Part shown: piece by piece, positions 1 through 8,572 of the stretch
How positions within the stretch are numbered: the first letter of the stretch is position 1
Layout: every line of letters starts with the position of its first letter
Origin: Paraburkholderia tropica
GTDB lineage: Bacteria; Pseudomonadota; Gammaproteobacteria; Burkholderiales; Burkholderiaceae
NCBI RefSeq assembly: GCF_914484835.1
Contig: NZ_CAJZAR010000065.1
Coordinates: 1 to 64,000, forward strand
DNA length: 64,000 nt
Direction: 5' to 3'
The notes under the pieces: model-generated
The model's input: only the letters and a program-made list of their open reading frames with translations
What the model was told of the DNA's origin: nothing
Databases searched by the model: none
Position numbers and translations under genes: made by a program

Positions 1-21
1 GGTGTGAGCGGCTTTCTTTTG

Positions 22-55
22 CCTACTTTTCTTTGCCGCTGCAAAGAAAAGTAGG
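22..55. repeat. Perfect 15-bp hairpin, Burkholderia-type intergenic repeat
   Basis: Positions 22-36 (CCTACTTTTCTTTGC) pair perfectly with 41-55 around a 4-base loop. The flanks (a CTTTCTTTTG stretch before it and a GCCGCCCCGCACAGGGGC-like stretch after it) resemble a multicopy intergenic element I know from Burkholderia and Paraburkholderia genomes. It may also act as a bidirectional terminator downstream of the MFS gene. Only one copy is seen in this window, so its repeat status is from memory. Confidence 0.6.
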
Positions 56-132
56 TGCCGCCCCGCACAGGGGCAACGCATGCAGACCGACATGAAAACA
101 AGGAAAGGCCAACAAAACAGCAAAAAAACCGA

Positions 133-1296
133 TCAAGCAATATGCGAAGCCTTAGCGATCCCACGCACACGCTCCCACCTCAAAGCCCCAAGAAACACAA
201 TCGCAGCGCCAAACAAAACCCAAAGCATGGCATCGCGCCCAGCATGCTCCATCAAAGCCCCAGTAATCATGGGCCCACCAAAACTAGCGACACTCCACGA
301 AGCACTCACCAGCGCGCTAGCAGAAACCAGCGCCCCGCCTTCAAACCGCTCGCCGCAGGCGACAATCGCCAACGTATAAATCGACCCCGCAGCCGCCCCC
401 AAAACAAACAACAAAGGCCACCGCAACCACGGCGTAGCAACAGCAAACGGCAGCAAGGGCAACAACACAACCACAATCAAGCCCATCAACCCATGCACGC
501 GCTCGCGCCCAAGCCGATCCGCGAGCCACCCAATCGGAAATTGCATCGTCGTATCGCCGAGCAACACGACAGAAGCAAACAGCAAGGCCAACTCACTCCC
601 GATCCCATGCCCCATCGCGAATAACGGCAGCAACGAAAGCGCCAGCGTATCGAACAACGCAAAAAAACCGGTCGCGATAATCAGCGCAGGCATCTTCGGC
701 AACACATGCCGCCAACTGCCGTGCGGCTCGTGCAGATCCGTCGTATGCGGACTCGACCGAATGGCAAACAGCATCGGCAACGCGATCAAAAAAATCGCCC
801 CGCAGATCGCAAATCGCCACGCCGCATAGCCCGCGATCTGGCTGACCAGCACGGGCCCCGACATCTGAAACAGGGTGAAAGTCGTCGCGTAGATGGCGAC
901 CACGCGTCCGCGATTGGAATCGTCCGCGAGTTCGTTGACCCACGCCTCGCCGATCGTGAACAGCAGCATGAGCGCCGCGCCGCACACCATCCGCAGCAGC
1001 GCCCATATCCACAGATCCGCGCAGGTCTGCATCAGCGCAGTGGCCGCCGCCACGGCTACGACCGAGCCGACGATCACCTGCCGCGAGCCGACGCGCGACG
1101 CGATCCACGCCGTGAGCGGCACGACGATCAGCCCGCCGAGCGCCTGCGCGGCGGTCAGCAGGCCGACGATGGCGGTGCCGTAGCCGGCGTCGGTGAGTGC
1201 GAGGGCGGTGAGCGGAAGGGTCGCGCCGGAGCCCAGGCCGACTACGGCCACGCTCAGGATCAGCGCGAGGAAATCGCGGGTCAGGACGGTTTTCAT
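133..1296 (-). CDS. MFS transporter
   Basis: The 387-residue product is an inner-membrane major facilitator permease with about 12 hydrophobic helices. The loop between helices 2 and 3 carries an ASRVGSRQ-type motif, and a repeat of it in the second half reads WLADRLGRERVHG, which is the diagnostic MFS cytoplasmic loop. The length is normal for a 12-helix drug/metabolite exporter. The N-terminus (MKTVLTRDFLALILSV) starts directly in the first helix. The substrate cannot be told from the sequence. It lies head-to-tail with the next MFS gene, which is also on the minus strand and ends about 110 bases upstream, so the two could share a transcript, but they are not close homologues. Confidence 0.85.
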   Translation of the reverse strand: MKTVLTRDFLALILSVAVVGLGSGATLPLTALALTDAGYGTAIVGLLTAAQALGGLIVVPLTAWIASRVGSRQVIVGSVVAVAAATALMQTCADLWIWALLRMVCGAALMLLFTIGEAWVNELADDSNRGRVVAIYATTFTLFQMSGPVLVSQIAGYAAWRFAICGAIFLIALPMLFAIRSSPHTTDLHEPHGSWRHVLPKMPALIIATGFFALFDTLALSLLPLFAMGHGIGSELALLFASVVLLGDTTMQFPIGWLADRLGRERVHGLMGLIVVVLLPLLPFAVATPWLRWPLLFVLGAAAGSIYTLAIVACGERFEGGALVSASALVSASWSVASFGGPMITGALMEHAGRDAMLWVLFGAAIVFLGALRWERVRGIAKASHIA

Positions 1297-1405
1297 CGGG
1301 CGCCATCCTACCCTGGGCGCGCGAAAAAAGCGGCTGGGCGTGCCTTGCCGAACGTCATCGATTCATCGAGTCAGCGCATCGGGGCGAGGAGGCGAGGGAC
1401 CTCGC

Positions 1406-2590
1406 TCAAACCACCGACGTCGGCCCCGAAACCGCCACGCGGCGCCGCGCGCGCCGGTCGAGCTGCGCCGAGACGAAGGTGAGCCCGAGCGCCGCGAGGG
1501 CCATCGCGAGCCCGACCCACGGCAGCGACGTCAGCGGCGCGCCCGCGCTGATCGCTACGCCGCCGATCCACGCGCCGCTCGCATTGCCGAGATTGAACGC
1601 GCCCTGGTTCAGCGTGGAAGCGAGGTTCGGCGCATGGCTCGCGCGGTTGACGATAAGGATCTGCAGCGGCGGCACGATCGCAAACGCCAGCACGCCCCAC
1701 ACGAAAATGGTCGCCATCGCGGCGATTTGATCGTGCATCGTGAACGCGAACACGGCGAGCAGCACGCCGATCATCGCGAGCAGGCTCAGCAGCGAGCGCA
1801 TCAGCTTCCAGTCGGCGAGCTTGCCGCCGAGCGTGCTGCCCACCGTCAGCCCGAGGCCGAACAGCAGCAGCACGAAGGTCACTTCGTGCGGCGAGAATCC
1901 GCTCACGTCTTCGAGAATCGGCGTGATGTAGGTGAACACCGAGAACAGGCTCGCCGACGCCAGCACGCTCATGCCCAGCACCATCAGCACCTGCGGATTC
2001 TTGAGCACGCTGAATTCGTGCACGAGGCTCGCCTTCTGCATCTCGATGTGCTTCGGCAGGCACACCTGTAGCGCGAGCGCCGCGAACAGGCCGATCACCG
2101 TCACGGCCCAGAACGTCGTGCGCCAGCCCGCGAGTTGGCCGAGCGCGGTGCCGAGCGGCACGCCCAGCACGTTCGCGAGCGTGAGGCCCGTGAACATCAG
2201 CGCGATCGCCTGGGCGCGCCGGTTGGGCGCGACGAGGCCCGCCGCGACCACCGAGCCGATGCCGAAAAACGCGCCGTGGCAGAACGCGGTGACGATGCGC
2301 GCGGCCATCAGGATCGAATAGGTCGGTGCGAGTGCGCACAGCAGATTGCCGACGATGAAGATGCCGATCAGCCGCATCAGCGCCGCCTTGCGCGGCACGT
2401 TGGCAATCGCGATCGCGACGATGGGCGCGCCGATCGTCACGCCCAGCGCGTAGGCCGAGACCAGCATGCCGGCGGCCGGAATCGACACCGCGAGATCGCG
2501 CGCGACGTCGGGCAGCAGCCCCATGATGACGAATTCGGTGGTACCGATACCAAACGCGGCGACGGCAAGGGCGAGCAGGGGCAAGGGCAT
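1406..2590 (-). CDS. MFS transporter, AraJ/DHA1-like
   Basis: The 394-residue permease starts MPLPLLALAVAAFGIGTTEF. The GIGTTEFVIMGLLPDVA signature in helix 1 is typical of the DHA1 arabinose/drug efflux group (AraJ, YdhP, NepI). I chose the ATG at 2590 because the 49 residues upstream in the open frame are hydrophilic and arginine-rich and unlike an MFS N-terminus; no clear Shine-Dalgarno sequence precedes it. About 12 helices are visible, and the C-terminal tail is RRARRR-rich and cytosolic. It probably exports sugars, nucleosides or drugs; the family does not fix the substrate. Confidence 0.82.
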   Translation of the reverse strand: MPLPLLALAVAAFGIGTTEFVIMGLLPDVARDLAVSIPAAGMLVSAYALGVTIGAPIVAIAIANVPRKAALMRLIGIFIVGNLLCALAPTYSILMAARIVTAFCHGAFFGIGSVVAAGLVAPNRRAQAIALMFTGLTLANVLGVPLGTALGQLAGWRTTFWAVTVIGLFAALALQVCLPKHIEMQKASLVHEFSVLKNPQVLMVLGMSVLASASLFSVFTYITPILEDVSGFSPHEVTFVLLLFGLGLTVGSTLGGKLADWKLMRSLLSLLAMIGVLLAVFAFTMHDQIAAMATIFVWGVLAFAIVPPLQILIVNRASHAPNLASTLNQGAFNLGNASGAWIGGVAISAGAPLTSLPWVGLAMALAALGLTFVSAQLDRRARRRVAVSGPTSVV

Positions 2591-2954
2591 GGACGTGTGA
2601 ACGGCGTGGTCGTTTCGGTTCGCGAGGCCCTGGGCGCGGCTCGCGTGCTTGTTTTCGTGCGGGTGTCGTGCTGACTTTGGCCTACTGATTAAGCCAATGC
2701 CGAATTGTACTGAAATGCGCCTCGCTGCATCCGGCACGCTTTTCTTGCGTTCTTCTTACGCAACACCGTCCGCGCGGGTGATGTCTTGACGATTTCTTCA
2801 GGTTACGTCGATGGTGCGTCACACGCGCGGGCCGCACCATCGTCTAACGATCCCATCCGCGCTAGCCGGCACGCCAGTTTTCGCGCGGATTGCCTCGTCC
2901 GCGACGCGCATCGCGGGCCGTATGGGGATGCGCGACACTTCCTGGAGCGATGAC
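2591..2954. other. Intergenic region between divergent genes
   Basis: This 364-base gap holds the promoters of the minus-strand MFS gene and the plus-strand small secreted protein. A short inverted repeat TTGGC (2677-2681) / GCCAA (2693-2697) lies near the MFS start and could be a regulator site. I see no gene in it. Confidence 0.4.
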
Positions 2955-3215
2955 ATGAACACCTTGAACACCGTACGCATCGCGGTGGCCTGCTCGGCCG
3001 CCTTGTTCGCAGGACTCGCATGGGCCGATTCGTCGACCGATACGGCGTCGACCTCGCCGTCGGCATCGCAGGACGTGGGCGGCATGCCCATGAGCAGCAG
3101 CGCTTCGGGCGGACCCGCAACGCTCACGCACGCACAGGTCTATCAGGATCTGGTGCGCTCCGAGCAGACCGGCGAACGCGCGCGTCTGAACAACGATATT
3201 TATCACGGCAACTGA
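2955..3215 (+). CDS. Small secreted protein, DUF4148-like
   Basis: The 86-residue product has a clear signal peptide (MNTLNTVRIAVACSAALFAG, cleavage probably after LAWA-DS), then a Ser/Thr-rich linker, then a short motif YQDLVRSEQTGERARLN ending in YHGN. This last part resembles the short periplasmic DUF4148-type proteins that are abundant in Burkholderia. The start at 2955 is supported by GGAG at 2944-2947; the longer open frame from 2811 lacks both a ribosome site and a signal peptide. Its function is unknown. It stands alone, divergent from the MFS gene. Confidence 0.72.
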   Translation: MNTLNTVRIAVACSAALFAGLAWADSSTDTASTSPSASQDVGGMPMSSSASGGPATLTHAQVYQDLVRSEQTGERARLNNDIYHGN

Positions 3216-3390
3216 GCGCCAGCCCGCAGGCGCGTTAGCAAACGCAAAGGCACACTCAAGGGCAAACTCGAACACGAACACACAAGAATCATCAGGGAGA
3301 CCGGCAAGATTTCATCGACGCATGACTCGCCAGGACGTCCGCCCGAATCGAACGCGGGCGGCCAATCGGCGGCGGCCCGGCGCACGGCGT

Positions 3391-5175
3391 TCAGCGCGGC
3401 GGGCCGCCGCCGATGTGCTTTTCGATCAGGCGCATGCGTCCGCCCGGACGATAGGGCGCGAACCACGGATTCGAGCGCAGCTCGCATAGCCGCGAACTGC
3501 GTTCGGCGAGCGCGGCGTCGAGCCAGTGATACATCGGCTCGGGCTGCGCGAGCCGCGCGTAGAGTTCGGCGATCAGCAGCGGCGAGGTGTACTGGCAGCG
3601 CCGCCGCTCCAGCAGATCGTCGAGATACCAGTGCAGCACCGCGTCGTAGCCGCCCGCGTCCCATTGCGCGCGGATCGCCGCCGCGCGCGCGTGCTGATCG
3701 CAGCGCACCAGCGCTTCCTCGGTCGCGTCCACGGCCTGCGCGTAGAGCTTCTTCACTTCGAACGCCGTCGCCAGCACCTGGTAGACCAGCGGCGCGTGCT
3801 CGCGATGTCCCGGCGACAGATACTCGCTCGCCACTTCCGCATGCTTGCCCGCGAGCACCATGCCGAACGCGCGCGAGCCCTGAAACGCCAGCGGATCGAT
3901 CTTCTCGGCGCGTTCGAGCGCCGCGTCGCCTTCCGCGCGCCGGCCCGCCGCGAGTAGCAGACGCGCATAGAGCCGGTGCGCCTCCGGGTAGCTCGGATTG
4001 CGCTTGAGCGCTTCCTTGCAGCCAGCCTCGGCGCGCGTCCAGTCCCACTCGAAAAAGTAGCGCACGGCCGCGAGCGCCTGATGCGCCTCGGGCAGATCGG
4101 GGTCGAGTTCGAGCGCGCTGTGCGCGAGCGCGCGCGCGAGCGGCCAGCCGTCGTCGGGGGCGTAGAGGCCGTGCACGACCGTCGATCCGTAATAGTTCGA
4201 GAGCCCTGCGTAGCCGAGCGCGTAGTTCGGATCGTGTTCGACGGCCGCTTCGAAATAGGCGCGGCTGCGCGAGAAGTCCTCGCCGTCGATGTTGTGATGC
4301 GCGCAGAACGCGGCGTCGAAATGCACGCGCCTGTACCAGAAGTAGCGGCCGCGCACGTAGGCGTCGTGCGCCGCCGGATCGACGGGCAGGCGGCGCGCGA
4401 GCAGCGAGCGCTGCTGGTCGGAGAGCGTGGAGGCGAGATCGTCGGCGAGCGCGGCGGCCACTTCCTTGGGCAGATCGAGCGCGCGCGGCGAAACCGGCTC
4501 GTGCGCGCGGCTCCAGATCTGCACTTCGTCGGCGCAACGGATCAGGCGCGCGAGGATGCGCGCGCGCTGCGCCTCGCGCGTGAGCGAGCCTTCGAGCACG
4601 TAATCGAGCTTCAATTCGCGCGCGATCTCGCCGATGCTCTTGGCCGTGTCGCGATAACGCGCCGCCGTCGTGCGCGCGATCAGGCGCAGCCGGTCGGCGC
4701 CCAGCGCGCCGAGCGTGGCGGAGATCTCGTCGGCGAGCGCGCTGCACAGACAGGCCTCGCGGCCGTCGCCGGTGAGGTTGGCAAACGGCAGCACCAGCAC
4801 GCGCACAGCCGCGCGCGCGGCGGGCTCGCCGGACTCGCTGGGCGGCACGCCCGCGAAGCGCGCGCCGTCGAGCCGGTAGCCCTTGCCCTTCACGGTCACG
4901 AGATGGCGCGGCTTGAGCGGATCGTCGGCGAGCGCGATGCGGATCTTGCGGATCGCCGTGTTGATGCCGTTCTCGGTGTCGCGATAGGGATTGCCTTGCC
5001 ACAGACGCTCGACGATATCGGCGCGCGAGATCAGCTCGCCGTGACGCGACGCGAGCAGGATCAGCAGGTCCATCGGCAGACGTTCGAGCCGCACGGCCTC
5101 GCCGTCGCGTCGAAGCTGATATCGCTCGACGTCGAGTTCGAAATCCGCGAACCGGATGACGCGATCCGACGACAT
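3391..5175 (-). CDS. Winged-helix regulator with TolB-like and TPR regions
   Basis: The 594-residue protein begins with an OmpR/CadC-type DNA-binding winged helix (residues 1-107; the GYRL near the end of the wing is typical). It is followed by a TolB-like region (about 120-255; LVLPFANLTGD and DYVLEGSL are characteristic) and tetratricopeptide repeats (about 290-490; YALGYAGLSNYY, PDLPEAHQALAAVRYF). Unlike CadC or ToxR there is no membrane helix between the DNA-binding and sensing parts, so it should be cytosolic, with the TPR region as an interaction platform. Regulators of this build are common in proteobacteria, and I cannot name the target. It is divergent from nothing obvious; its own promoter lies in the 5176-5383 gap. 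Confidence 0.85.
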   Translation of the reverse strand: MSSDRVIRFADFELDVERYQLRRDGEAVRLERLPMDLLILLASRHGELISRADIVERLWQGNPYRDTENGINTAIRKIRIALADDPLKPRHLVTVKGKGYRLDGARFAGVPPSESGEPAARAAVRVLVLPFANLTGDGREACLCSALADEISATLGALGADRLRLIARTTAARYRDTAKSIGEIARELKLDYVLEGSLTREAQRARILARLIRCADEVQIWSRAHEPVSPRALDLPKEVAAALADDLASTLSDQQRSLLARRLPVDPAAHDAYVRGRYFWYRRVHFDAAFCAHHNIDGEDFSRSRAYFEAAVEHDPNYALGYAGLSNYYGSTVVHGLYAPDDGWPLARALAHSALELDPDLPEAHQALAAVRYFFEWDWTRAEAGCKEALKRNPSYPEAHRLYARLLLAAGRRAEGDAALERAEKIDPLAFQGSRAFGMVLAGKHAEVASEYLSPGHREHAPLVYQVLATAFEVKKLYAQAVDATEEALVRCDQHARAAAIRAQWDAGGYDAVLHWYLDDLLERRRCQYTSPLLIAELYARLAQPEPMYHWLDAALAERSSRLCELRSNPWFAPYRPGGRMRLIEKHIGGGPPR

Positions 5176-5383
5176 GGGATCACTCCCTGATGCGCGTTCG
5201 GGGTTGTTGTTCGCGTCGGCGTCTCGTCTGAGGATTGCCCGCGGGGCAGCGGGCTGATGCAGTGGGGCGGGCGGCGCGGGCGGTGCATCGTGGCCACTGA
5301 CAGATTCAATTTAGCGCCTTGAACCAGGGCCTTCAAGAATCCTGTGAAGCGTAGTTCAGCGCGCGACGATGCGCGCCGCGCGC

Positions 5384-6235
5384 TCAGAGCGGTTCGCCGT
5401 GCCGTCCCGCGCCCGCCGCGAAACGCGCGGCCATCGGCAGTCCTTCGTCGAGCGCCGCGCGATAGCCGCCCGCGCCTTCGCGGCGCAGCGCTTCGGCGAG
5501 ATCGTCGAGCACGCTGTTTTCGTAGGCCGAGCGCCGGTCCGCGAGCAGCGCGCCTTGCGGAAACGCGGCGAGCGTGGCCGCGAGCGCTTCGGCTTCGGCG
5601 CGCGCGCGGCCTGTGGCGACGACGCGATTCGCGAGACCGAAGTCGAGCGCCTCGCGCGCATCGACGGCGCGGCCCGTGAGGATCAGATCGAGCGCGCGCG
5701 ACAGGCCGATCAGGCGCGGCAGACGCACCGTGCCGCCGTCGATCAGCGGCACGCCCACGCGGCGGCAGAACACGCCGAGCACGGCGTCCTCTTCGACGAT
5801 GCGCAGATCGCAGAGCAGCGCGAGTTCGAGCCCGCCCGCGACCGCGTGGCCCGTCACGGCGGCGATGAACGGCTTGGCGAGCGCCATGCGCGTGGGCCCG
5901 AGCGGACCGGGACCGCCGCCGTCCTCGCGCAACGCGTTGCGGCGCGTGTCGTCGTTGAGCGCGCCGAGGTCGGCGCCCGCGCAGAAGGTGCCGCCCGCGC
6001 CGAACAGCACGCCCGCGCGCCAGCGCGGATGCGACTCGACGCGCGCGAACGCGGCGGCGAGCGCATCGGCGGTCGGCCGGTCGATGGCGTTGCGCTGTGC
6101 GGGTCGATCGAGCACGATCGTCGCGACCTGAGCGTGCGCTTCGATGCGCACGGCGTCGCCAAACGTCTCTGTTATGACGGCGCCTGGCGTGTCTTCGCGA
6201 AGGCCTTCGTCATCGCGCTTGTCACCGTTGCTCAT
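5384..6235 (-). CDS. Enoyl-CoA hydratase/isomerase (crotonase) family protein
   Basis: The 283-residue protein has the crotonase fold, with both oxyanion-hole segments visible: GAGGTFCAGADL and GHAVAGGLELALLCDLRI. The segment that normally carries the hydratase Glu (PE.GGTQRLP) reads VPLIDGGTVRLPRLIG here, so the second hydratase Glu appears replaced by Asp or lost. The true reaction (hydratase, isomerase or hydrolase on an acyl-CoA) is therefore open. I placed the start at 6235 because GAGGAA lies about six bases upstream; the longer frame adds an arginine-rich 17-residue stretch. It is probably cytosolic and involved in fatty-acyl or aromatic acyl-CoA catabolism. Confidence 0.8.
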   Translation of the reverse strand: MSNGDKRDDEGLREDTPGAVITETFGDAVRIEAHAQVATIVLDRPAQRNAIDRPTADALAAAFARVESHPRWRAGVLFGAGGTFCAGADLGALNDDTRRNALREDGGGPGPLGPTRMALAKPFIAAVTGHAVAGGLELALLCDLRIVEEDAVLGVFCRRVGVPLIDGGTVRLPRLIGLSRALDLILTGRAVDAREALDFGLANRVVATGRARAEAEALAATLAAFPQGALLADRRSAYENSVLDDLAEALRREGAGGYRAALDEGLPMAARFAAGAGRHGEPL

Positions 6236-6351
6236 CGGTTTTTCCTCGCGCGCACGCGGCGTGCGCATCCATGCTGCATAGGTCACGAAACCGTCACGAT
6301 ACCCTCGTAGCGTAGGCCGCTTTTCCTCCCCGCGAGAGGCGCCTCACCCGC

Positions 6352-6900
6352 ATGTCCCCGATGTCCCTGCCTACGCCCGACGGGCATTCTCCGAATCCGC
6401 CGGCACCGCTGCAATCCGCGTGCGGACAGCACTGGATCGTGTCCTTGCCCGATCATCAGGCTTACGACCACGTGCGCTTCAAGCGCGTCTTCACGACCGA
6501 TGGCACGCGCCACGAAGTGGTGATCGTCGATCTGCACAAGCTGCTGCTCTGCGCCGACCGCGACGACACCGACTACGTGCTCAAGCCCGTCGACGACTGG
6601 CATGTCGGCAAGGTGCGCGGCATCCGCGAATTTCTCGATCCTGAAAACGAACGCGTGCCGCAGATGCCTTACGTGACGATCTCGAAGCGTCGCGCGGGGG
6701 GCGTTGCAGGCTGGCTCGGGCTCGCGCACGTGGGCGTGGTGGCGTTCCGCAACGGCCAGCATCGCGCGCGCTATCTGGCGTGGGCGGGCGCGCAGTGGAT
6801 GCCCGTCGAGGTGCACGAGCGCGAGGTCGCGCTGCTGCGCGAGCTGTGCGGGGCCGCCGGTCTCGAAGGCGAGCCGGCGGAATACGGCGCGCCGGGCTGA
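6352..6900 (+). CDS. Plasmid fertility inhibition factor (FiwA/Osa-like) family protein
   Basis: The 182-residue cytosolic protein carries a block that I recognise from the plasmid fertility inhibition factor family: KVRGIREFLDPENERVPQMP, then GVVAFRNGQHRARYLAWAGA, then a closing MPVEVHEREVALLRELCG. The family is named after FiwA/Osa-type proteins, which have a ParB/sulfiredoxin-like fold and block export by conjugation systems. The NGxHRARYL stretch would correspond to the nuclease-like core. Here it is a single chromosomal gene with no plasmid genes near it, so a role in plasmid interference is only an inference. An alternative start is the second Met (6361). The first 25 residues are a proline-rich, poorly conserved leader. 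Confidence 0.6.
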   Translation: MSPMSLPTPDGHSPNPPAPLQSACGQHWIVSLPDHQAYDHVRFKRVFTTDGTRHEVVIVDLHKLLLCADRDDTDYVLKPVDDWHVGKVRGIREFLDPENERVPQMPYVTISKRRAGGVAGWLGLAHVGVVAFRNGQHRARYLAWAGAQWMPVEVHEREVALLRELCGAAGLEGEPAEYGAPG

Positions 6901-6951
6901 GCGCTATCAGTGCGTGCGTCGATGTATCGATGCATCGACGCGCCGGTGAAA

Positions 6952-7986
6952 TCAGCGCTCGTTCCTCGCCTGCAACACGGCGCTGGTGCCGGGCGCGCCG
7001 CTCATCGGCCGCCACGCCGATCCGCCTGACGCCGCTGCGTTCGGCATGTTCGGCAGGTTCGCAGCGGCCATGCCGCCGTGCGCGTGCTCGAAATGCTCGA
7101 CCGCGTGATCGACGAAGCGCCGTGTCTTGGCGGACAAATACTGGCGGCTCGGATAGACGATCGACATGCGCGCCTCGGGCGCGTCGATCTCGTAGTCGGG
7201 CAAGAGACGCTTGAGCGTGCCCGCCGAGAAATCGTCGGCGACCAGCGGCGCGGGCACGATCGCCACGCCCATCCCCGCGAGCGCGGCGAGCCGCACCATC
7301 AGCATGTTGTTGACCGCGTAGGCCGGTTGCAGCGTGACCGGCTGCGCGTGCTCGCCGGCCTTCGCGAAGCGCCACGTCGCGCTGCGCTCCTCGGGCGGCA
7401 GCGTGACGGCCGCGTGCTCCGCGAGCGCGTCGGGCGTATTCGGCTCGCCGTGCTCCGCGAGCCACGCGGGCGAGGCGCAGGGCACGAACGAAGTGGTGCC
7501 GAGCGAGCGTTCGACCAGATCGCCGTTGGCTTCGGCGCGTTCCGGCGACGCCGCCACGATGCCCACGTCGAAACCGTCCTCGGCCAGATCGACGGGCCGC
7601 TCGGCGAGCGTGAGGCGCACGTGCACGCGCGGATAACGCCGCCGGTAACCGTCGATCAGCGGCGTGAGCGTGGCGAGCGAGAGCGCGCCCGCGGCCACCA
7701 CGCGCAGCGTGCCGCTCGGCTCGCGTTCGGTGTGCGCGAGCGTGTGTTCGAGATGATCGAGTTCTTCCAGCACGCTGCGGCAGCCGTCGAGGTAACGCTG
7801 ACCTGCTTCGGTAAGCGAAAGATTACGCGTGGTGCGGTTGATGAGCCGCGTGTGCAGATGCGCTTCGAGCATCGCGACCGAACGCGTGACGAGCGCGTTC
7901 GACACGTCGAGTTGCTGCGCGGCGCGGCGAAAGCTCTGTGATTCCGCAACCCTGACGAAGACGCGCATGGCGTGTATCTGGTTCAT
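6952..7986 (-). CDS. LysR-family transcriptional regulator
   Basis: The 344-residue protein has an N-terminal LysR helix-turn-helix (residues 1-60: MNQIHAMRVFVRVAESQSFR, then VSNALVTRSVAMLEAHL) and the periplasmic-binding-like effector domain from about residue 90. The start at 7986 matches the usual LysR N-terminus and has a GAGG-type ribosome site; the longer frame upstream is not conserved-looking. The C-terminal 40 residues (MPNAAASGGSAWRPMS and on) extend past the usual end of the fold. It is divergent from the AspT operon across an unusually AT-rich 586-base gap, so it may control that operon. Confidence 0.88.
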   Translation of the reverse strand: MNQIHAMRVFVRVAESQSFRRAAQQLDVSNALVTRSVAMLEAHLHTRLINRTTRNLSLTEAGQRYLDGCRSVLEELDHLEHTLAHTEREPSGTLRVVAAGALSLATLTPLIDGYRRRYPRVHVRLTLAERPVDLAEDGFDVGIVAASPERAEANGDLVERSLGTTSFVPCASPAWLAEHGEPNTPDALAEHAAVTLPPEERSATWRFAKAGEHAQPVTLQPAYAVNNMLMVRLAALAGMGVAIVPAPLVADDFSAGTLKRLLPDYEIDAPEARMSIVYPSRQYLSAKTRRFVDHAVEHFEHAHGGMAAANLPNMPNAAASGGSAWRPMSGAPGTSAVLQARNER

Positions 7987-8572
7987 GGAAATTCGCCTCG
8001 CATGCTGAATGCATTTACCGGTTAAGGGGCGCGGCCCTCGAACGGAGCGGCCGGATGGGATTGAAATGCGCTTGCGGGTACTGCGGGACTGCGATGTTGA
8101 ATGAAAATCATATTGACAGTCCTTCGAAATTACAATATCTATCGTAAAAAGCGGCATCGTTTCATCGTTGTAAAAGATTCAATATCGATGCTGGCATGGG
8201 TATTGAATGAGGCGGGAAAAAGAGGCGTGCTGCGTCAGCCGTTTGAGCATTTGAATTACACTCAGGCGGCACTCATCCAGCGGATAGCGGTTTTCCGGGT
8301 CTTGTACAAGCTTGCGAGGAATCGATGTCTGTCATGTCTACGGGGATTTCCCGGCGAAAAACGTTTGTTGTCAATGTATTGCGGACAATGATGTTATGCC
8401 GGTTTACGGCCTTTACATAAATAGCGAATAAAAGCGGTTTTCCGGTTTTATTGCGTATCGAGCAAATATCCGATACGGCCGGAAATAAAGGCGCACAGGC
8501 AAATGTGTACATGCCGTGTGCATGTTTTTTATGCGCTTTTGAGCAAAAAGAACGTAAATCGGCAGACCAGAC
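7987..8572. other. AT-rich divergent control region, lysR / aspT operon
   Basis: This 586-base gap is visibly richer in A+T (mainly 8095-8560) than anything nearby. It contains a perfect inverted repeat at 8177-8208, a TTGACA box at 8113-8118 with only a weak -10 partner, and many AATA/TTGAAT stretches. An open frame of 96 codons at 8101-8391 has no ribosome site and no recognisable product, and I do not call it a gene. The region most likely holds the promoters and operators of the flanking divergent genes. Confidence 0.5.
8177..8208. promoter_or_regulatory. Perfect inverted repeat, candidate operator
   Basis: ATTCAATA (8177-8184) and TATTGAAT (8201-8208) form an exact 8-base inverted repeat separated by 16 bases. 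It lies between a LysR gene and the AspT operon. The half-site spacing puts the two arms about two helical turns apart, as expected for a dimeric or tetrameric regulator. That it binds the neighbouring LysR protein is an inference. Confidence 0.4.

Noticed and set aside
8101..8391. Open frame of 96 codons in the AT-rich gap
   Set aside because: No ribosome site, no family signature, many rare codons for this genome; the region is better explained as regulatory.
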